Shown here one piece after another: positions 1 to 9,476 of a DNA stretch of 64,000 nt; positions within the stretch are counted from its first letter, which is position 1, and each line of letters opens with the position of its first letter. Origin of the DNA: Vibrio japonicus (GTDB taxonomy: Bacteria > Pseudomonadota > Gammaproteobacteria > Enterobacterales > Vibrionaceae). Below the pieces are notes generated by a model that was not told the DNA's origin, ran no database searches, and saw only the letters and a list, made by a program, of their open reading frames with translations. The DNA is taken from positions 682,001-746,000 of the forward strand of contig NZ_CP102096.1 of the NCBI RefSeq assembly GCF_024582835.1, given 5' to 3'. The translations under genes were made by a program, and so were the position numbers.

Positions 1-800
1 ATGCTGTTGCCCAATCGGGTGCCGAGCTTCTGCCAGTGGATAGTGAACATAACGCGATTTTTCAGTGCCTACCAAGTGACATTCAGATTAACTTAGGGCG
101 ATGTGACTTAAATGAGAAGGGCATTCAGCATATTTTGTTGACGGGCTCAGGTGGTCCATTCCGATATAGCGACATTAATGATTTAAGCTATGTAACTCCA
201 GAACAAGCGATTGCTCATCCTAACTGGTCGATGGGGCCTAAAATATCCGTAGATTCAGCCACAATGATGAATAAAGGCTTAGAATACATTGAAGCTAAGT
301 GGTTGTTTAATACATCGCGAGAGCAGCTTAAAGTACTTATTCATCCTCAATCCGTGATTCATTCGATGGTTCAGTTTAAGGATGGGTCTGTGCTGGCACA
401 AATGGGTGAGCCGGATATGGCGACACCGATTGCATTGACCCTGTCTTACCCTAATCGTGTTTCTGCGGGCGTTGCGCCACTCGATTTTACAAAAGTCGGA
501 GAGCTAACGTTTTTAGAACCGGATTACAGCCGTTATCCATGTCTAAAGCTAGCGATTGATGCTTGTTATGAAGGTCAGCATGCTACGACGGCGCTGAATG
601 CGGCCAATGAAATTTCGGTCAATTCTTTCTTAAATAGAGAACTTTCCTTTACAGACATTGCTACAGTCAATGAGCTCGTTCTGTCTAAAGTGTGTGCTGT
701 CTCGACTCCCTCGACTTGTAACGACTTGGAAAGCATTCTCGAGCTAGATAGAATGGCGAGAGAAATGGCGACTGCATTTATAAGTGAGCGTAAGTTATGA
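1..800 (+). CDS. dxr: 1-deoxy-D-xylulose 5-phosphate reductoisomerase (C-terminal part)
   Basis: Dxr (IspC) converts 1-deoxyxylulose 5-phosphate to 2-C-methylerythritol 4-phosphate with NADPH and a divalent metal, the committed step of the MEP isoprenoid pathway. The gene is cut by the left edge. The open frame begins at base 3 and runs without a stop for about 265 codons, so roughly the first third of the usual ~400-residue protein (the NADPH-binding part) is missing. Family motifs visible are [12 protein letters not shown] at the left end, [14 protein letters not shown] (the metal and substrate region), [12 protein letters not shown] and [17 protein letters not shown]. An in-frame ATG at base 36 is internal and not the start. 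The stop overlaps the start of rseP by four bases, so the two are translationally coupled in the envelope and isoprenoid operon. Confidence 0.97.
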   Translation, partial: AVAQSGAELLPVDSEHNAIFQCLPSDIQINLGRCDLNEKGIQHILLTGSGGPFRYSDINDLSYVTPEQAIAHPNWSMGPKISVDSATMMNKGLEYIEAKWLFNTSREQLKVLIHPQSVIHSMVQFKDGSVLAQMGEPDMATPIALTLSYPNRVSAGVAPLDFTKVGELTFLEPDYSRYPCLKLAIDACYEGQHATTALNAANEISVNSFLNRELSFTDIATVNELVLSKVCAVSTPSTCNDLESILELDRMAREMATAFISERKL

Positions 801-2155
801 CAGGCATTCTATGGAACTTTGTTTCATTTATTATCGCCTTAGGCATTTTGGTAGCAGTGCATGAGTTTGGCCACTTTTGGGTTGCTCGTCGTTGTGGCGT
901 GAAAGTTGAAAAATTTTCAATCGGTTTCGGCAAGTCCATTTGGAGCAAAATAGGGAAAGATGGGACAGAGTACAGCCTGTCTGTGATCCCTCTTGGTGGC
1001 TATGTAAAAATGCTAGATGGCCGCGTGGATGATGTTCCTGAATCTGAGCAGCAATTCGCATTTGATAAAAAAGCCCTTTGGCAACGCAGTGCTATAGTGG
1101 CAGCTGGACCCGCCTTTAATTTCCTTTTTGCCATCGTTGCCTATTGGTTGGTATTTATCATTGGCGTACCCGCAGTAAAGCCTGTAGTTGGAGAAGTAAC
1201 GCCTTATTCTATCGCCGCAGAAGCCGGATTAGAAAAAGGAATGGAACTTAAATCCATTTCTGGCGTCAAAACCGCAGACTGGGAATCAGTTAACATGGGA
1301 TTAATTTCTCATATTGGTGATGAGCGGCTAACGATGACAGTTACACCAACGGATGGTGTGGGGGTTGAACAAACAATTACGTTAGATTTGGCGGATTGGA
1401 ACTTCGATCCCGAGCAGCAGTCAGCGATGTCGGCGCTTGGTTTTGTTCCTTTTACACCTGAAATATCCACAACACTGGTTAATATCTCGAAAGGCAGCGC
1501 GGGTGAAAGAGCTGGGCTACTTGCAGGAGATAAACTCGTCGCTATTGAAGGGAAACCACTCGATGGCTGGCAACAAGTTGTGGCATCTATTCAGCAACAT
1601 CCTAATACACCATTACAAATGGAAGTGTTGAGAGATGGCGAACGTATAGAAATAACCATTATTCCTGATAGCCGAGAGCTGAAAGGTAAAGGCGAAGTAG
1701 GCTTCGCTGGTATTGCACCAGAAGTGGCAGAATGGCCTGATAACTATCGCTTTGACTTACAATTTGGAGTCGTTGAATCTGTAGGTAAAGCGGTTGAAAA
1801 GACAGGTCAAGTGATTGGTTTAACAATCAGTATGTTGAAGAAACTGATTGTTGGTGATGTAGGATTGAATAACCTGAGTGGGCCAATTTCAATTGCAAAA
1901 GGAGCTGGAACAACGGCCGACTACGGCTTAGTTTACTTTCTTGGCTTCCTAGCACTAATTAGCGTCAACTTAGGGATCATTAACCTTGTGCCGTTACCTA
2001 TGTTAGATGGCGGACATCTATTGTTTTTTGCTATTGAGGCTGTAATTAGACGTCCCGTTCCTGAAAAAGTACAGGAGATGGGGTATCGCATTGGTGGTGC
2101 TATTATTTTCTCTCTTATGGCAGTGGCGATTTTCAATGATTTTGCGCGTCTCTAA
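797..2155 (+). CDS. rseP: Site-2 intramembrane metalloprotease RseP
   Basis: RseP is the inner-membrane site-2 protease that cuts the anti-sigma factor RseA after DegS, releasing sigma-E during envelope stress; it also clears signal-peptide remnants. The 452-residue length is normal. The zinc motif HEFGH lies at residues 22-26 in the first membrane helix, and the second active-site motif, [12 protein letters not shown], has its aspartate near residue 404. Two PDZ-like regions lie between them. Membrane segments are visible at the N-terminus, around residues 95-120 and near the C-terminus. The ATG overlaps the dxr stop (ATGA). It is followed by bamA after 38 bases, the standard gammaproteobacterial order. 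Confidence 0.98.
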   Translation: MTGILWNFVSFIIALGILVAVHEFGHFWVARRCGVKVEKFSIGFGKSIWSKIGKDGTEYSLSVIPLGGYVKMLDGRVDDVPESEQQFAFDKKALWQRSAIVAAGPAFNFLFAIVAYWLVFIIGVPAVKPVVGEVTPYSIAAEAGLEKGMELKSISGVKTADWESVNMGLISHIGDERLTMTVTPTDGVGVEQTITLDLADWNFDPEQQSAMSALGFVPFTPEISTTLVNISKGSAGERAGLLAGDKLVAIEGKPLDGWQQVVASIQQHPNTPLQMEVLRDGERIEITIIPDSRELKGKGEVGFAGIAPEVAEWPDNYRFDLQFGVVESVGKAVEKTGQVIGLTISMLKKLIVGDVGLNNLSGPISIAKGAGTTADYGLVYFLGFLALISVNLGIINLVPLPMLDGGHLLFFAIEAVIRRPVPEKVQEMGYRIGGAIIFSLMAVAIFNDFARL

Positions 2156-2193
2156 CGTGGCAAAGGTTGTAGTAAGGAATAACTAAAACAAAT

Positions 2194-4611
2194 ATGGCGA
2201 TGAAAAAGATTCTGTTTGCCACGTTGCTTGCAACAAGCGTAAGCGCAACGGGCGCTGAGAACTTCGTTGTTCGAGATATTCAAGTTGAAGGTTTACAGCG
2301 GGTCACGCTTGGTGCAGCGTTATTAAAAATGCCTGTGCGTATCGGTGACACTGTTGATAATCAGGACATTTCTCAAATCATCCGTTCTCTCTATGCTTCA
2401 GGTAACTTTGAAGATATTAAAGTTTTGCGTCAGGACGAGGTATTGGTTGTTCAAGTAAAAGAACGACCAACGATTTCAAGTATCTCGTTTTCTGGAAACA
2501 AAGCGATTAAAGAAGAGCAGCTAACACAAAACTTAGAAGCTTCGGACATTCGCGTCGGTGAGGCGCTTGATCGCACCACTCTAGCGAATATCGAAAAAGG
2601 TTTAGAAGACTTTTACTACAGCGTGGGTAAGTACAACGCCAATGTAAAAGCCGTTGTGACACCTCTACCACGTAACCGAGCGGATCTTAAATTTGTTTTT
2701 TCAGAGGGTGTTTCTGCGAAAATTCAACAGATCAACTTTATTGGTAACGAAGTGTTTAGTGATGAGGACTTAAGAAGCCGATTTGAACTAAACGTTGACG
2801 TGGCATGGTGGAACTTCTTATCGGATGACAAGTACCAAAAACAGGTACTGGCTGGTGATTTAGAAGCGCTAAAGTCCTACTACCTAGATCGTGGTTATCT
2901 AAAATTTAGAATAGATTCTACCCAAGTTTCAATTTCCCCTGACAAAAAGGGTGTATACATAACTCTTGGTTTGAACGAAGGTAAGCCATACACCGTAAAG
3001 GATGTTAAGTTCCGCGGTGATCTCATTAATGGCGAAGAAGAGCTACAAAAGCTGGTGACATTTGAAATGGGCGAGCTGTACAACGGCTCGGCTGTAACCA
3101 GTTTAGAAGAAAACGTAAAGAGACAGTTAGGTGAAGCGGGCTATGCGTATCCGCAAGTTCGAACCATCTCTGAGTTTGACGATGAGAAGCAAGAAGTTTC
3201 CTTGGTTGTAAATATTGAATCGGGCAAACGAATCTATGTTCGTGATATTCGTTTTGTTGGTAACAACGCAACGAAAGACGAAGTGCTTCGACGTGAAATG
3301 CGCCAAATGGAAGGTAGCTGGCTGAATTCGAAATCTATCGAAACCGGTAAAAACCGTTTGAGCCGATTGGGTTACTTTGAAAATGTTGACGTACAAACTG
3401 TCCGTGTTCCAGGTAGCGAAGACCAAGTTGATTTGGTCTATAACGTAAAAGAGGCAAACTCAGGGAGCATTAACTTTGGTGTCGGTTATGGTACTGAATC
3501 TGGTGTAAGTTTTCAGGTGGGTCTTCAGCAGGATAACTTCCTAGGTACGGGTAACCGTGTTGGTGTTACCGCCATGATGAACGACTACCAACAAAACATT
3601 AGCCTTGACTACCGTGATCCGTATTGGAACCTAGATGGCGTCAGTCTTGGTGGTAAAGTTTTCTACAATACATTTGAAGCGTCAGAAGCTGGTATTGTTG
3701 AATATACGAACGAGAGTTATGGAACAAGCCTAACTTGGGGATTCCCATTCGATGAGCTAAACCGATTCGAATTTGGTGTGGGCTACACGCATAACAAGAT
3801 TGGTAATGTACCAACGTATGACCAAGCTCAGCGTTTTGCTGAAAGTATCGGTCAAACCGATGGCGATATCTTGACGAATGACTTTGATATTAACATTGCT
3901 TGGACACGTAACAACTTAAACAGAGGTTATTTCCCTACTGCTGGTAATTATCAACGAGCGTCTGCAAAAGCAACGGTGCCTGGCTCCGATGTGCAATATT
4001 TCAAGCTCCAATATGATGTTCGCCAGTATATGCCTCTGACGAAAAAGCATGAGTTTACGCTCTTAATGCGTGGTCGTTTGGGTTACGGTAACGGTTACGG
4101 TCAAACAGACGGTAATGACAACCTGTTCCCATTCTACGAGAACTATTACGCAGGTGGTTTTTCTACCCTACGTGGTTTTGGTTCGAATTCAGCAGGCCCT
4201 AAGGCGGTATACACGACTCCAGGAGGAGGTGGTGAATTTCTTTGTGGCGAGTATGAGTGTGGTACGGCTACCGATGATGCGGTAGGTGGTAACGCGATTG
4301 CCTTGGCTAGTTTAGAGTTGATTGTTCCAACACCATTTGCATCTGATGAAGTACGTAATCAAATTCGTACCAGTGTTTTCCTTGATGCTGCAAGTGTTTG
4401 GGATACCGAGTTTCAATACAACTCAAGCTACGCGGATCAACGATACTATAACGATTTCTCGGATCCGACTAATTACCGAGCATCATATGGTGCTGCATTA
4501 CAATGGATGTCGCCAATGGGACCACTGGTGTTCTCCGTTGCGAAGCCTATAGAAAAATACGAAGGTGACGATGAAGAATTCTTCACTTTCACCATCGGAA
4601 GAACCTTCTAA
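2194..4611 (+). CDS. bamA: Outer membrane protein assembly factor BamA
   Basis: BamA is the Omp85-family core of the BAM complex that folds and inserts beta-barrel proteins into the outer membrane. The 805-residue length is typical. A signal peptide ([19 protein letters not shown]) is followed by five POTRA domains up to about residue 425 and then a 16-strand barrel that ends in the usual C-terminal phenylalanine. The conserved barrel loop motif reads [12 protein letters not shown] near residue 659 (LRGF here, VRGF in E. coli). Two in-frame ATGs, at 2194 and 2200, precede the signal peptide. Either could be used; the second gives a cleaner MKK start. Next downstream is its chaperone skp, 16 bases away. 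Confidence 0.98.
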   Translation: MAMKKILFATLLATSVSATGAENFVVRDIQVEGLQRVTLGAALLKMPVRIGDTVDNQDISQIIRSLYASGNFEDIKVLRQDEVLVVQVKERPTISSISFSGNKAIKEEQLTQNLEASDIRVGEALDRTTLANIEKGLEDFYYSVGKYNANVKAVVTPLPRNRADLKFVFSEGVSAKIQQINFIGNEVFSDEDLRSRFELNVDVAWWNFLSDDKYQKQVLAGDLEALKSYYLDRGYLKFRIDSTQVSISPDKKGVYITLGLNEGKPYTVKDVKFRGDLINGEEELQKLVTFEMGELYNGSAVTSLEENVKRQLGEAGYAYPQVRTISEFDDEKQEVSLVVNIESGKRIYVRDIRFVGNNATKDEVLRREMRQMEGSWLNSKSIETGKNRLSRLGYFENVDVQTVRVPGSEDQVDLVYNVKEANSGSINFGVGYGTESGVSFQVGLQQDNFLGTGNRVGVTAMMNDYQQNISLDYRDPYWNLDGVSLGGKVFYNTFEASEAGIVEYTNESYGTSLTWGFPFDELNRFEFGVGYTHNKIGNVPTYDQAQRFAESIGQTDGDILTNDFDINIAWTRNNLNRGYFPTAGNYQRASAKATVPGSDVQYFKLQYDVRQYMPLTKKHEFTLLMRGRLGYGNGYGQTDGNDNLFPFYENYYAGGFSTLRGFGSNSAGPKAVYTTPGGGGEFLCGEYECGTATDDAVGGNAIALASLELIVPTPFASDEVRNQIRTSVFLDAASVWDTEFQYNSSYADQRYYNDFSDPTNYRASYGAALQWMSPMGPLVFSVAKPIEKYEGDDEEFFTFTIGRTF

Positions 4612-4627
4612 TATAGAGGAAAATGAA

Positions 4628-5137
4628 GTGAATAAAACAATTAAAGCGGCTGGTATTGGCCTTCTTATTATGACGTCATCACTCTTTGCAAATGCTGCTG
4701 AAGCTGCGCAAAAGGTCGGCTACATCAATACTGCTCAAGTGTTCCAAGCTCTTCCTCAACGTGAAGTTGTATCGCAGAAAATGCAGAAAGAGTTTAAAGA
4801 CAAAGTCGATGAGCTTAAATCTATCCAGTCTCAAGCGAAGACGAAAATCGAAAAGCTTAAACGCGATGGCGAGTTAATGAGCCAAGACAACATTGAGAAA
4901 CTTCGTATCGAGATTGCTCAGCTAGACAGCAAGTACAAAGTAAAAGCTCAAGCATTAGAGCAAGCAACGGCTCGTCGTGAAGCTCAAGAAAAGCAGAAGT
5001 TATTTAAAGTCATTCAAGATGCGGTCAAGAAAGTAGCTGAAAGAGAAGGTTACGACATGATCGTTGATATTCAGGCTATGCAGTATGGCAAACCTGAATA
5101 CAACATCTCTGAGAAAGTAATCAAACAACTTAAATAA
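4628..5137 (+). CDS. skp: Periplasmic chaperone Skp/OmpH
   Basis: Skp is a trimeric periplasmic holdase that carries unfolded outer-membrane proteins to BAM. I place the start at GTG 4628. AGAGGA lies at 4615-4620, seven bases upstream, and the product begins with a proper signal peptide (VNKTIKAAG...FANA) and totals 169 residues. The longer open frame from 4565 would overlap the end of bamA and add 21 residues before the signal, which is implausible. The mature part has the Skp pattern: VGYINTAQVFQALPQ, then a long charged alpha-helical coiled-coil arm, and a C-terminal strand region (YDMIVDIQAMQYG). It lies between bamA and lpxD as in E. coli, with six bases to lpxD. Confidence 0.96.
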   Translation: MNKTIKAAGIGLLIMTSSLFANAAEAAQKVGYINTAQVFQALPQREVVSQKMQKEFKDKVDELKSIQSQAKTKIEKLKRDGELMSQDNIEKLRIEIAQLDSKYKVKAQALEQATARREAQEKQKLFKVIQDAVKKVAEREGYDMIVDIQAMQYGKPEYNISEKVIKQLK

Positions 5138-5143
5138 TCGATT

Positions 5144-6166
5144 ATGAAAGAAATTTCTTTAGCCGAGTTGGCAACTATTACCGGGGGAACGCTACACGGT
5201 GAGGCAGATGCGACTGTTACTATGGTCGCTCCTATGGATAAAGCACAGGAAGGTCATGTTACCTTCCTGTCAAATCCAAAATATGCCAAGCACTTGGCAA
5301 GTTGCCAAGCAACGGTAGTGATGGTGAAAGAGGCACAGCGTGAATTGTGTATAGGCAATGCTTTAGTCGTTGATGATCCATATGTCGCGTTTGCTAAAGT
5401 TGCTCAAGCTCTTGATACAACACCAGCACCTGCAAGTGATATCGCTGAATCAGCAGTGATCTCTCCGGATGCGAAAATAGGTAATAAGGTATCAATTGGT
5501 GCGAATGCCGTTATCGAATCGGGCGTGGAATTAGCTGACAACGTTGTCATTGGAGCGGGTTGCTTTATTGGCAAAAATGCCTCTATTGGCGCGAACACCA
5601 AGCTTTGGTCTAACGTGAGCATTTACCACGACGTAACTATTGGCAGTGATTGTTTGATACAAGCAAACACCGTGATTGGTTCTGACGGTTTTGGCTACGC
5701 AAATGACAAAGGTGAGTGGGTTAAAATTCCTCAACTTGGCTCAGTTAAAATTGGTAATCGTGTAGAAATTGGTGCTTGTACGACAATAGACCGTGGAGCA
5801 TTGGATGATACGGTTATTGAAGACAATGTTATCATTGATAACCAGATGCAAATTGCCCATAACGTACACATCGGATATGGTACGGCTATGGCTGGTGGTA
5901 CGATTGTTGCCGGCAGTACGACAATCGGCAAATACTGTATTATTGGCGGTGCGTCGGTACTCAATGGCCACATTCAAATTGCTGATGGTGTCACTATCAC
6001 AGGTATGGGTATGGTAATGCGAAGCATTGAAGAGAAGGGTATGTACTCTTCTGGCATTCCATTACAAACCAATAAAGAGTGGCGTAAAACGGCTGCTCGT
6101 GTTCATCGTATTGATGAAATGAACAAGCGCCTGAAAGCCGTCGAGAAGCTATTGGAACAGAAATAG
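5144..6166 (+). CDS. lpxD: UDP-3-O-(3-hydroxyacyl)glucosamine N-acyltransferase LpxD
   Basis: LpxD adds the second 3-hydroxyacyl chain from acyl-ACP to UDP-3-O-acyl-glucosamine, the third step of lipid A synthesis, in the cytoplasm. The 340-residue length is normal. The N-terminal uridine-binding domain ([15 protein letters not shown]...) is followed by a left-handed beta-helix of hexapeptide repeats from about residue 100 to 290, including the catalytic-histidine segment [19 protein letters not shown], and a C-terminal helix ([15 protein letters not shown]). The ATG lies six bases after skp. A terminator-like hairpin follows, so the downstream fabZ may be partly uncoupled from this upstream section. 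Confidence 0.98.
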   Translation: MKEISLAELATITGGTLHGEADATVTMVAPMDKAQEGHVTFLSNPKYAKHLASCQATVVMVKEAQRELCIGNALVVDDPYVAFAKVAQALDTTPAPASDIAESAVISPDAKIGNKVSIGANAVIESGVELADNVVIGAGCFIGKNASIGANTKLWSNVSIYHDVTIGSDCLIQANTVIGSDGFGYANDKGEWVKIPQLGSVKIGNRVEIGACTTIDRGALDDTVIEDNVIIDNQMQIAHNVHIGYGTAMAGGTIVAGSTTIGKYCIIGGASVLNGHIQIADGVTITGMGMVMRSIEEKGMYSSGIPLQTNKEWRKTAARVHRIDEMNKRLKAVEKLLEQK

Positions 6167-6189
6167 GAATCTTGATCCCTAATCTGGTT

Positions 6190-6218
6190 AAAAAGGCTCG
6201 CGAATTGCGAGTCTTTTT
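6190..6218 (+). terminator. Terminator-like hairpin between lpxD and fabZ
   Basis: GGCTCGC (6195-6201) pairs with GCGAGTC (6207-6213) around a five-base loop. An A run lies upstream and TTTTT follows directly. It has the form of a Rho-independent terminator inside an otherwise continuous operon, so it probably acts as a partial terminator or an mRNA 3' end. Confidence 0.7.
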
Positions 6219-6272
6219 CGTCTATAATGCTGCCAGAAAATAATATTTAGCATTCAACATAGGAATATGACT

Positions 6273-6725
6273 TTGACTACTGAAAAGAAAACGATGAACA
6301 TCACTGAAATTCAGGAACTGTTACCGCATCGCTATCCATTCTTGCTGATTGATCGCGTAACGGATTACCAAGAAGAAAAATACCTGACAGCGATTAAAAA
6401 CGTTTCAGTGAACGAGCCTCAGTTCACAGGTCATTTCCCTCAGCTACCTGTATTTCCTGGTGTGTTGATTCTAGAAGCTATGGCACAAGCGACAGGTCTT
6501 CTAGCTTTTAAATCATTTGGCGCACCGACAGAAAACGAACTGTACTACTTTGCAAGCGTAGATGGCGCTAAATTCCGTAAGCCAGTGACACCAGGCGATC
6601 AACTCGTGATAGAAGTGGAATTTCTAAAAGAACGTCGTGGCATTGCTGCTTTCAGTGGTGTTGCTAAAGTAGACGGTGAAGTAGTATGTTCAGCAGAATT
6701 GAAATGTGCTCGTCGAGAGTTTTAA
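6273..6725 (+). CDS. fabZ: 3-hydroxyacyl-ACP dehydratase FabZ
   Basis: FabZ dehydrates 3-hydroxyacyl-ACP to trans-2-enoyl-ACP in type II fatty acid elongation and competes with LpxA and LpxD for hydroxyacyl-ACP. The hot-dog fold motifs are clear: [14 protein letters not shown], the catalytic [20 protein letters not shown] with its histidine, and a C-terminal [10 protein letters not shown]. Two starts are possible, ATG 6267 (152 residues) and TTG 6273 (150 residues). I prefer TTG because AGGA (6261-6264) is eight bases from TTG but only two from the ATG. The product [11 protein letters not shown] also matches the usual Vibrio length. The stop is one base before lpxA. Confidence 0.95.
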   Translation: MTTEKKTMNITEIQELLPHRYPFLLIDRVTDYQEEKYLTAIKNVSVNEPQFTGHFPQLPVFPGVLILEAMAQATGLLAFKSFGAPTENELYYFASVDGAKFRKPVTPGDQLVIEVEFLKERRGIAAFSGVAKVDGEVVCSAELKCARREF

Positions 6726-6726
6726 T

Positions 6727-7515
6727 ATGATTCATGAAACTGCACAAATTCATCCATCAGCCGTTATTGAGGGTGATGTAACCATAGCAGCCAACGTAAA
6801 AGTTGGCCCATTCACGTATATCTCAGGTCATATTGAGATTGGTGAAGGCACAGAGATAATGTCTCATGTTGTGATCAAAGGTCACACGACAATTGGTCAA
6901 GACAACCGTATTTTCCCTCATGCAGTGATTGGTGAAGAAAACCAAGATAAAAAGTATGGCGGTGAAGATACAACGGTAGTGATTGGTGATCGCAACGTTA
7001 TTCGCGAAGCAGTACAAATTCATCGTGGTACAGTACAAGATAAAGCGACCACGGTTATCGGTAGCGATAACTTGCTTTGTGTTAATGCGCACGTTGCTCA
7101 TGATGTGATCGTGGGTAACCACACTCACATCGGTAACAACTCGATTCTTGGTGGTCACGTTACTGTAGAGGATTACGCGGGTGTGATGGCGTTGTCTGCG
7201 ATTCATCCATTCTGTAAAGTGGGTGCATATAGCTACATTGGCGGCTGTTCTGCCGTTGTGAAAGATGTGCCGCCGTACGTACTGGCGCAGGGCAATCACG
7301 CGACACCATTTGGACTAAACCTAGTGGGTTTGCAGCGTAACGGCTTTGAAAAGAGCGAGCTACGAGCACTGCGCAACGCGTACAAAGAGTTCTACCGCGC
7401 AGGTAAAACTCAGGCTGAAGCGAAAGAAGTGTTAACGGAAATGGCAAATGAGTGGCCTTCAATTAAGCACTTCCTTGAGTTTGTGGAAACTTCTGAGCGT
7501 GGCGTTATTCGCTAA
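6727..7515 (+). CDS. lpxA: UDP-N-acetylglucosamine acyltransferase LpxA
   Basis: LpxA transfers a 3-hydroxyacyl chain from ACP to the 3-OH of UDP-GlcNAc, the first, reversible step of lipid A synthesis. The 262-residue length is right for the family. Hexapeptide repeats form a left-handed beta-helix over about residues 1-185, containing the catalytic-histidine segment HVAHDVIVGNH, followed by a C-terminal helical domain (NGFEKSELRALRNAYKEFYR). The start is ATG 6727 (MIHETAQIHPSAVIEG), one base after the fabZ stop. The longer frame from 6706 lies inside fabZ and is not needed. A strong hairpin follows the gene. Confidence 0.98.
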   Translation: MIHETAQIHPSAVIEGDVTIAANVKVGPFTYISGHIEIGEGTEIMSHVVIKGHTTIGQDNRIFPHAVIGEENQDKKYGGEDTTVVIGDRNVIREAVQIHRGTVQDKATTVIGSDNLLCVNAHVAHDVIVGNHTHIGNNSILGGHVTVEDYAGVMALSAIHPFCKVGAYSYIGGCSAVVKDVPPYVLAQGNHATPFGLNLVGLQRNGFEKSELRALRNAYKEFYRAGKTQAEAKEVLTEMANEWPSIKHFLEFVETSERGVIR

Positions 7516-7534
7516 GCTTGATAAGTTATTGATT

Positions 7535-7568
7535 AAAAAGATCGTAGCCGCTTGGTTACGGTCTTTTT
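7535..7568 (+). terminator. Hairpin terminator between lpxA and lpxB
   Basis: A 15-bp stem (7535-7549 with 7554-7568, including two G-U pairs) with a four-base loop ends in TTTTT. It resembles an intrinsic terminator or attenuator and suggests that lpxB-rnhB-dnaE-accA transcription is partly separate from lpxD-fabZ-lpxA. Confidence 0.75.
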
Positions 7569-7602
7569 GTGTTTTTATACCAATAGAGTTGAATGATTGG
7601 AT

Positions 7603-8748
7603 ATGGGTAGACCATTACGAGTAGGCATCGTCGCTGGCGAGTTGTCAGGTGACACACTAGGCGAAGGTTTTATCAAAGCCGTTAAAGAGCAGTATCCCGA
7701 CGCGGAATTCGTTGGCATTGGTGGGCCTAAAATGATCGCACAGGGCTGCCAATCTCTTTTTGATATGGAAGAGTTGGCTGTCATGGGGCTAGTGGAGGTG
7801 CTCGGCCGCTTGCCACGTCTGCTTAAAGTGAAAGCAGAACTCGTTAAATTCTTTACTGACAATCCACCGGACGTTTTTATTGGTATTGATGCACCTGACT
7901 TCAATTTGCGCTTGGAATTAGACCTTAAAAAGGCCGGGATCAAAACAGTACACTACGTTAGCCCGTCAGTTTGGGCTTGGCGACAAAAGCGTATCTTCAA
8001 AATTGAAGCAGCGACTAACTTGGTGTTGGCTTTTCTACCATTTGAAAAAGCGTTCTACGACAAATATAACGTGCCTTGTGAATTCATAGGCCATACGTTG
8101 GCCGACGCTATTCCTTTGGTTAGTGAAAAAGCGCCGGCACGAACGCTACTGGGCATGGAACAAGATAAAACATGGTTAGCCGTTTTACCCGGAAGTCGTG
8201 GTAGTGAACTCAAGATGTTGTCCCAGCCGTTTATCGAAACCTGCAAGCGTCTACATCAACGTCACCCAGATCTTGGTTTTGTCGTTGCTTTGGTTAATCA
8301 GAAGCGTCGTGAGCAGTTTGAGCAAGCTTGGAAAGAGCACGCGCCGGAACTGAATTTCAAATTGGTTGATGATACAGCTCGCAACGTGATTACCGCTTCA
8401 GACGCCGTCATGCTGGCGTCCGGCACCGTTGCTTTGGAATGTATGCTGATTAAACGACCAATGGTTGTCGGTTATAAAGTGAATGCGTTCACCGCTTTTC
8501 TTGCACGCAAGATGTTAAAAACGAAGTACGTTTCATTACCGAATATTTTAGCCGACCGAGAGCTGGTTAAAGAGTTTCTTCAGGAAGAGTGCACAGTGGA
8601 CAATCTTGCCGCTGAAGTAGAACGCTTACTCGGTGAAGAGGGCTCTAACATGGTCGATAAGTTTACGGAAATGCATCACTGGATCCGTAAAGATGCCGAC
8701 AAACAAGCCGCTAAAGCGGTTCTCAACCTGATTGGCAAAGAATATTAA
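7603..8748 (+). CDS. lpxB: Lipid-A-disaccharide synthase LpxB
   Basis: LpxB (glycosyltransferase family 19) condenses UDP-2,3-diacylglucosamine with lipid X to give the beta-1,6-linked lipid A disaccharide at the inner membrane. With ATG 7603 the product is 381 residues and starts [20 protein letters not shown], matching the family. The frame can be extended by two codons to TTG 7597, where TAGAG is better spaced, so the start is not fully settled. Visible family segments are [55 protein letters not shown] and LASGTVALE. rnhB follows five bases downstream. Confidence 0.97.
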   Translation: MGRPLRVGIVAGELSGDTLGEGFIKAVKEQYPDAEFVGIGGPKMIAQGCQSLFDMEELAVMGLVEVLGRLPRLLKVKAELVKFFTDNPPDVFIGIDAPDFNLRLELDLKKAGIKTVHYVSPSVWAWRQKRIFKIEAATNLVLAFLPFEKAFYDKYNVPCEFIGHTLADAIPLVSEKAPARTLLGMEQDKTWLAVLPGSRGSELKMLSQPFIETCKRLHQRHPDLGFVVALVNQKRREQFEQAWKEHAPELNFKLVDDTARNVITASDAVMLASGTVALECMLIKRPMVVGYKVNAFTAFLARKMLKTKYVSLPNILADRELVKEFLQEECTVDNLAAEVERLLGEEGSNMVDKFTEMHHWIRKDADKQAAKAVLNLIGKEY

Positions 8749-8753
8749 ACGTT

Positions 8754-9371
8754 ATGACTAAAGAAAAAAAAGAGCTTCCGCCATTTGAATACCCTCAAGG
8801 CTATCAACTGGTTGCCGGTGTCGATGAAGTAGGACGAGGCCCTCTTGTAGGAGACGTCGTGACTGCTGCCGTGATATTAGATCCAAACAACCCAATAGAC
8901 GGCCTTAACGACTCCAAAAAACTCTCTGAGAAGAAACGCTTAGCATTGCTGCCTGAAATTAAAGAAAAGGCATTAGCTTGGTCTGTTGGACGTTGCTCGC
9001 CCGCTGAAATTGATGAACTGAACATTCTGCAAGCCACTATGGTTGCGATGCAGCGTGCGATTGAAGGGCTGAGCGTAAAGCCTGATTTGGCACTCATTGA
9101 CGGGAACCGTTGTCCAAAACTGGCAATGGACTCACAAGCTGTCGTGAAAGGCGATTTGCGCGTGGCAGAAATCAGCGCCGCTTCTATCATTGCTAAAGTG
9201 GTTCGTGATCAAGAAATGGAAGAGCTAGATAAGCAACACCCTGAATTTGGTTTCGCTAAGCACAAAGGTTACCCAACCAAAGCTCACTTTGAAGCGATAG
9301 AGAAGCATGGTGTCATTGACCAGCATCGCAAGAGCTTTAAGCCAGTAAAGCGCGCACTTGGTCTAGAATAA
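8754..9371 (+). CDS. rnhB: Ribonuclease HII
   Basis: RNase HII cuts the RNA strand of RNA-DNA hybrids and starts ribonucleotide excision repair by nicking at single misincorporated ribonucleotides. The 205-residue protein has the family signature [14 protein letters not shown], with catalytic D24 and E25, the third acidic residue in [10 protein letters not shown], and the fourth in [24 protein letters not shown], typical of RnhB, is near the C-terminus. It lies between lpxB and dnaE as in E. coli. Confidence 0.98.
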   Translation: MTKEKKELPPFEYPQGYQLVAGVDEVGRGPLVGDVVTAAVILDPNNPIDGLNDSKKLSEKKRLALLPEIKEKALAWSVGRCSPAEIDELNILQATMVAMQRAIEGLSVKPDLALIDGNRCPKLAMDSQAVVKGDLRVAEISAASIIAKVVRDQEMEELDKQHPEFGFAKHKGYPTKAHFEAIEKHGVIDQHRKSFKPVKRALGLE

Positions 9372-9378
9372 ACCAGAC

Positions 9379-9412
9379 GGAGAGATACCACACTGAAATA
9401 GGGTATATCTCC
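9379..9412 (+). other. Imperfect inverted repeat between rnhB and dnaE
   Basis: GGAGAGATACC (9379-9389) and GGGTATATCTCC (9401-9412) form an imperfect stem with an 11-base loop and no following T run. It lies in the 105-base gap before dnaE. It could be an mRNA structure or a regulatory palindrome; I assign no function. Confidence 0.35.
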
Positions 9413-9476
9413 GATCTTATATCACGTAAAATACCGAGATTATCTTTCCGATTAAGCCCTATTTGCGGAACAATTC

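Noticed and set aside
4565..4627. Extended N-terminus of Skp overlapping bamA
   Set aside because: It would put 21 polar residues ahead of a clear signal peptide; GTG 4628 has the correct ribosome site.
7160..7462. Long antisense frames inside lpxA and other core genes
   Set aside because: They lie fully within well-supported genes on the other strand and have no independent start signals or recognisable products.
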